Assembly (NCBI RefSeq): GCF_021869535.1
Contig: NW_026262668.1
Coordinates: 134,837,635 to 134,901,634, forward strand
Direction: 5' to 3'
DNA length: 64,000 bases
Source of the DNA: Mytilus californianus
Lineage: Eukaryota; Mollusca; Bivalvia; Mytilida; Mytilidae
Shown: piece after piece, positions 58,351 through 64,000 of the stretch
Layout: every line of letters begins with the position of its first letter
Position numbering within the stretch: the first letter of the stretch is position 1
The notes under the pieces: generated by a model
Told to the model about the DNA's origin: nothing
Database searches by the model: none
What the model saw: the letters and a program-made list of their open reading frames with translations, nothing else
Program-made: the position numbers and the translations under genes

Positions 58351-59055
58351 AGTACAATATGGAAAATATGTACAATAAATATATTATGTTTAAACAATAA
58401 CAGTTGGAATGGAAGGTGTAGTAGATCAGATGTTTTCAATGTATATGCAAACACATGAAACCATGACACAAGTGCAGTTATCTTAATGTTTAGCGAAAAC
58501 AGTCTATTATTGAATCTTCAAGGATCCCCTTTCATGTTTAGATAACACATACATTATTGTCCGTCTATATCAGGCATTTGTAAACTGATGTTTGATCCTG
58601 GATAATGGGAAAGCAATCAAACATATTTAAAACCTACAAAATCAGTTTGTCCATCGTGTTAACTAATTCATATAACCCGATTAACCCACAGAATCTGTCT
58701 GTCTTCCTATCTGCCAATAACATTATACATGTAAACACATGTTAAATGCACCTACAAGGAACATCATTGTTTAGGGTTGACGCATTTGAATAGAGTCAAA
58801 TTATCGGCAAATTCATTAACATGAAGAAAAGATATACATTTCGTTAACATAACTTTTCTATGAGGATTTTAGAGCTTTCATGTCATTTTATGTATACGAC
58901 TAAATCTATTGTTTTGTCATTTAATATTTACTACAGCGGCATCTACTTTATCGTGGATGGCAATAACTCACAGTGTTTTTAAATGGGAAGACTCTGATAA
59001 TTAAGTACCTACAAGGAATATAAAAAGTTCTCCCGAGGGTACCTGACAGATTTTA
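58351..59055. other. No feature recognised
   Basis: AT-rich, no coding frame or tandem structure. Confidence 0.4.
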
Positions 59056-59900
59056 AGAGATTTTAGAACTGAGCACAACTGTAGTGTTCAGTTAAACAGT
59101 CAATGTATTTATATAAACACATAGTTTTTAAACAGTCCGTGTATTTATATAAACACATAGTATTTAACCAGTCCGTGTATTTATATAAACACATAGTATT
59201 TAAACAGTCCAGGTATTTTTATAAACACATAGTATTTAAACAGTCCGTGTATTTATATAAACACATAGTATTTAAACAGTTCATGTATTTCAACCCACAT
59301 TATTTTAACAGTCTCTTAAAAGAGATTTTAGAACTGAGCACAACTGTAGTGTTCAGTTAAACAGCCAATGTATTTATATAAACTAAACACATAGTATTTA
59401 AACAGTCCTTCTATTTATACAAACACATATTATTCTAATATTACATTTATTTATCTTAACACATATTATTTTAACATTCCATTATTTATACAAGTGTTAT
59501 ATTAAAATTGTGTCTTTGGCAAACAATTTTAATATAACACAAGTACATTATAGAATTATAACAATCCATGCGTTTATACAAACGCATAGTATTTTTAACA
59601 GTCCATGCATTTATACAAGCACATAGTGTTTCATTAGTCCGTGTATTATTCGAGCAAATAGAATTTTAACATTTCACGAATTTATTCAAGCATCTAGTAT
59701 TCTAATGCACAATGCATTTATATAGGCACATAGTACTGCATCAGACGATGCAATTTTCAAGCACTTGTTTTTTTTAACATAATATGTATTTATACAAGGA
59801 TAAAGAATTTTAACATTCTGCGTTTTTTCACACATACATAATTGTTTAGCTATCACTATATTTATACAAGTACATCGTATTTCATGCAATCTGTGAAATT
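59056..59900 (+). repeat. 36-bp minisatellite, older diverged part
   Basis: The unit runs CAGTCCGTGTATTTATATAA, then ACACATAGTATTTAAA. The first five units are clean; those after 59400 are strongly diverged. GAACTGAGCACAACTGTAGT occurs at both about 59065 and 59331, marking a larger repeat. Confidence 0.85.
59494..59540. other. Perfect 18-bp hairpin inside the array
   Basis: GTGTTATATTAAAATTGT (59494-59511) is followed after 11 bases by its exact reverse complement (59523-59540). CAAG/CAAG-type bases flank it. Confidence 0.85.
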
Positions 59901-61045
59901 GTCAAGCACACATATTTCAAAAGTCCATGTTATTGTCAAACACACATATTTAAACAGTCCGTGTATTTGTCATGTCCACATATTTGAACATTCCGTGTAT
60001 TTGTCAAGCACGCATATTTCAACTGTTCGTGTATTTGTTAAGCATACATATTTGAACAGTTCGTGTATTTGTCAGTCAAGCACTCATATTTGAACAGTCC
60101 GGGTATTTGTCAGTCAAGCACTTATATTTGAATAGTTCGGGAATTTGTGAGTCAAGCACTCATATTTGAACAGTCCGTGTATTTGTCAGTCAAGCACTCA
60201 TATTTGAACAGTCCGTGTATTTGTCAGTCAAGCACTCATATTTGAACAGTCCGTGTATTTGTCAGTCAAGCACTCATATTTGAACAGTCTATGTATTTGT
60301 CAGTCAAGCTCTCATATTTGAACAGTCCGTGTATTTGTCAGTCAAGCACCATTTGAACAGTCTGTGTATTTGTCAGTCAAGCACCATTTGAACAGTCCGT
60401 GTATTTGTCAGTCAAGCACCATTTGAACAGTTCGTGTATTTGTCAGCCAAGCACTCATATTTGAACAGTCCTTGTATTTGTCAGTCACGCACCATTTGAA
60501 CAGTCCGTGTATTTGTCAGTCAAGCACCATTTGAACAGTCCGTGTATTTGTCAGTCAAGCCCCATTTGAACAGTCCGTGTATTTGTCAGTCAAGCACCAT
60601 TTGAACAGTCCATGTATTTGTCAGTCAAGCACCATTTGAACAGTCCGTGTATTTGTCAGTCAAGCACTCATATTTGAACAGTTCGTGTATTTGTCAGTCA
60701 AGCACCATTTGAACAGTCCGTGTATTTGTCAGTCAAGCACCATTTGAACAGTCCGTGTATTTGTCAGTCAAGCACTCATATTTGAACAGTTCGTGTATTT
60801 GTCAGTCAAGCACCATTTGAACAGTCCGTGTATTTGTCAGTCAAGCACCATTTGAACAGTCCGTGTATTTGTCAGTCAAGCATCATTTGAACAGCCCGTG
60901 TATTTGTCAGTCAAGCACCATTTAAACAGTCCGTGTATTTGTCAGTAAAACAAACACATTTGAACAGTTCGTGTATTTGCCAGCCAAGCACACATATATG
61001 AGCAATCCGTGTATTTGTCTGTCAAGCACACATATCCAACAGTCC
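59901..61045 (+). repeat. 35/38-bp minisatellite, younger part
   Basis: The unit runs GAACAGTCCGTGTATTTGTC, then AGTCAAGCACCATTT, with a 38-bp form carrying TCATATTT. It shares CAGTCCGTGTATTT with the 36-bp part and appears derived from it. About 30 units. Confidence 0.92.
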
Positions 61046-61345
61046 GTTCATTCAATGTTTATATGCATTAAACGTATAATATAATTGGTGCTTCTGGAGA
61101 GAAAGAAAAACATTTGATCAATTTAGCATTCAAATGCCTTTAAAGAATTCTATTAAAATCACCTTTAAATATTTTAGTTTCAACTGACTTAATGAAGTTT
61201 TTTGTTTCTTTTAATTTTTAAAGTAAAAGCAAGTTAAGAAAATTAAATACAAAACACTGCATAGTGCATAAATGTGTTACTATTCCCTATGCACCGAAAC
61301 CTTAAAAAGTTTCACCGATCAGAAAGTCAGTAATACTTTTGGTTT

Positions 61346-61678
61346 GTGACCAAAGGACGGTTTGTGACCAAAGGACGCTTCGCTATGGTAACGGCATGCA
61401 TGATGTCACCAATCTTTACTCTGATTGGACGAAATTGCGGCATTATACATTATTGCATTGAACAAAAACCAACAAAAAAGATATATGCTACAATAAAAGG
61501 AAAACAGTACGGATATAAAATCAAACTAAAGAACGAAATTTTCGAGATAAATGAAATAAATTCAGGTAAAGAAGGCGTCATTATCACCACTGTCAAATTG
61601 TCAGTGCGATACATATATTTTATCGACTCTGTGATTTTGCAAATGCAGTCTAAAAGACAGAAAAAACAAAATATTTAA
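61346..61678 (+). other. Unassigned 110-codon open frame
   Basis: It begins MTKGRFVTKGRFAMVTACMM; the first residues come from a short direct repeat (GTGACCAAAGGACG twice). Lys- and Ile-rich, with no domain I recognise and no splice context. It could be chance in AT-rich DNA or a decayed element frame. Confidence 0.15.
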
Positions 61679-61799
61679 ACTTGACTGTGCTAATAAAAGG
61701 AGACTATCACAGTAACTTTATGGTAATGAAAAAATATATAAAAAAAGAAAATTTATAAATTAAATAGTTTCAAGTTATAATTGCATAAACACTTTTTTC

Positions 61800-62870
61800 T
61801 CTAAAAAAGTTCGTATCGGATGTCTGTACATGAAGGACAAACCACCAAAAAATGTATTTCGTGTTCTACAGAGTTCGTATTACAAAAATTACAAAGTCTA
61901 TCATTTAGTGGTATCTGCGGTCTGGGATATATATTTCCGTCTCAACAGCGGCAGTGCCTCGTTCAGGGATTGAATAATGTCATTGTACGTCTGACAGTTC
62001 GTGGAAGTTGGCATTTAATTAAGTGTTCAGTTTCTATCATCGTCTTATAAAAGCGGTACGTTCTTAATTCATTGCCACTCGTTTTCACGTTTCTATCGTT
62101 GGTCAAATCTTGCAAAAATTGATTTTGATTTAAATTAAGTAACTTGTCGTTAATAATGCGTATTGCTGTGTTCACACCCAAACCAACTTTACTGCCTGTA
62201 TCAGAAACATCTAGTTCATTTATTCATTTGTTCACTTAGGGATGCCAACCTTTCCTACTACACGATGCCCAATTTGCCATGTTTGAAATCAGCCTATTGT
62301 ATCATCATCTGCTCGGACTACTTTGCATTTTAATCTAAGTTATGACAGTTTTTGCTTGGTGTGACAAGAAGTAAGTCCTAGGTCGACACGCACAGTTGTA
62401 TTAGACGTTCTTTTTCCCAATGCAAGGAAATATTTTGCTGTTTTAGTCTGAAGATTGTTTATCACATTGTAAGATTTTGTTCCCCATATACCACTGCCAT
62501 AATATAAAATCGGTTCCAACATCGATGTGTATAGTTAAAGGTAAACTTTCAAAGTCATACCTCCCGCGGAAACGAATTTGCCGAATAGGGCACCAAGCGC
62601 TCTACTGACCAATTTCACAAGCTCCTTTACAGCTTTTCTTCAAAGTTCAAGTTTTCATCAAACCAAAGTCCTAGATATTTGTACGAATCTACATAGTCAA
62701 GGTCGTGATTTCCACAAGAGAACAGAAAAAAAAAACGGTTTCTAATCTTGAAACCATGCTGTAACAATATTTAACATCTGTTGTAATCTTGCCTTTTTTG
62801 GCGCTATAACGGTAATGTCGTCAGCGTACAATAATATGCCTAATTTATTGAGTCATAACTTTAATCGCAT
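61800..62870 (-). pseudogene. Non-LTR retrotransposon (LINE) remnant
   Basis: Minus strand in order: LGILLYADDITVIAPKKARL (about 62857-62795, YADD box); MLEPILYYGSGIWGTKSYNV (from 62522); MGVNTAIRIINDKLLNLNQN (from 62181); then NDRLCNFCNTNSVEHEIHFL (about 61900-61835), the C-terminal Cys/His box. Frameshifts separate the parts. The order is that of a LINE ORF2 from the palm domain to its end, with the 5' part missing. Confidence 0.8.
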
Positions 62871-64000
62871 GCTAAATGTTAATCAGCACTTTAGATGTTT
62901 TCAATACTGGGCCATTGTAATTATGAGTTTTATAAGGTTTGATTAATATGCTCAAACAAAATGCCAGATATACTAGTTGACAATACATTATAATTGATTG
63001 GTATATCTACATATCCACAAGGACAGTTCATACACCGGATGTAACATGTGGTTATATACTATGTCACTTTCATGTGTTGAAAAGTATGTATATCAGACTT
63101 TTGATTTATTACTTTGAACTTTATTTAAGTTCATACATCTCTTAAAACATAATATATGTTCATCTAAAATACTTAATGAAGGCCTGTGTTTCGTGTGTCG
63201 CTTATCCGTCTTCCAGATCAAATCAATTAAAATGATTTTCTACCTTAAAGGTAATGTTTATTCATATTGGGCTGTGAATAATAAGAAAAACAAATGGATT
63301 TTCGCCAGTCAATAACGACATTACAGTCGTTCAAGTATTCATACTAGGCACTTTAATGAAAAATATGACCGTTGTGTAATCCGTTAAAATAATTTTATAT
63401 TATAAAGATTACTGATAGTAACAAGTACTAACTTTTAAAAAAAGCTTGCCGTCTAATGTCTGATTATTTTAAATGTATTGCAGTTACACGCCTGGACTAG
63501 GGAATGTAGAGGTTAACATTTCTTTTTTTTTGTGCATATTACAAAAACATTGGAAATGCAAAAGGTGTTAATTTGTCAATCAGTTGCGTTTTTAATGTTT
63601 CCATATTTCGGTAAAGACTTATAGGTGTTCTAGTATTTCTATGGATCTATTTTTAAGTAGACGTTTAATTCGGTAATTTGGTTGTTTGTGAGTATCATGG
63701 CGTTAGAAAGTATAGTTATTTTGGTTTGTATCTGTCTCATTCATATAGTCTATTATATCAGAAAGTTAGTGGAAATTGAACATATTAAAAGAATTCAAAT
63801 AATATATTTCAACTGTAACAAATATCTTTAGGTGCAATGTACAAGTACAGGCATTTTCATAATAACGCCTTAATTTTGAGGCAATTTATAAAATGACTGA
63901 AAATATTAAAGAAAATTAATGTTCAGTTTCAGGTAATTTGTGGAAATAGTATATCAATTATATTTATTTCTGATTCAGTATAATTTAGTTTTTCTCAAAT
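62871..64000. other. No feature recognised
   Basis: AT-rich. No open frame above 60 codons and no tandem repeat seen. Confidence 0.4.

Noticed and set aside
61346..61678. Novel small protein gene
   Set aside because: No domain, no start context, no splice or poly(A) support; kept only as a low-confidence entry.

Overview
This is eukaryotic, AT-rich, repeat-dominated nuclear DNA, most likely from a marine mussel (Mytilidae, Mytilus-like). The assignment rests on dispersed repeats I recognise as typical of mussel genomes (the family beginning GATGTGGTATGAGTGCCAAT, the AGGCTCTTAAGAGCC family and the AAAGGAGTAGG foldback family) and on a tRNA-headed SINE resembling molluscan V-type SINEs. This is inference from memory, not a database search. 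There are no bacterial operons, rRNA genes or CRISPR arrays.

I find two genes, both on the minus strand and both rebuilt here from phase-consistent GT/AG splice sites. (1) A clusterin-like secreted chaperone gene has six coding exons between 50902 and 34139 and encodes 509 residues. It carries a signal peptide, two five-cysteine clusters spaced almost exactly as in vertebrate clusterin, an RKKR processing site between them, and an 11-residue repeat block. (2) A Spätzle-like cystine-knot ligand gene has three coding exons between 27290 and 25594 and encodes 253 residues. It carries a signal peptide, a pro-region, a short decayed collagen-like stretch and a C-terminal knot. The clusterin-like stop codon lies about 6.8 kb upstream, in the direction of transcription, of the Spätzle-like start. 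The introns are packed with repeats.

Layout: 0-9.2 kb holds degenerate retroelements, foldback elements, a LINE fragment and a broken 22-bp minisatellite. 9.24-20.08 kb is one huge 41-bp satellite (about 260 units) with kilobase-scale internal duplications. 20-25.6 kb is repeat debris, a tRNA-like SINE and minisatellites. 25.6-27.3 kb is the Spätzle-like gene. 28-34 kb holds reverse-transcriptase remnants and a 1.1-kb tandem duplication. 34.1-50.9 kb is the clusterin-like gene; its 7.6-kb third intron contains a 33-bp satellite that is open on both strands. 51.5-55.7 kb holds 49-bp and 40-bp minisatellites, each split by an inserted element. 56.1-58.35 kb is an element with long inverted ends. 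59.1-61.05 kb is a 35-38-bp array. 61.8-62.9 kb is a minus-strand LINE remnant.

Most long open frames in this window are by-products of tandem repeats whose period is a multiple of three, and are not genes. If the two genes act in related processes, the sequence would suggest extracellular proteostasis or innate defence, but nothing here shows that they are co-regulated.
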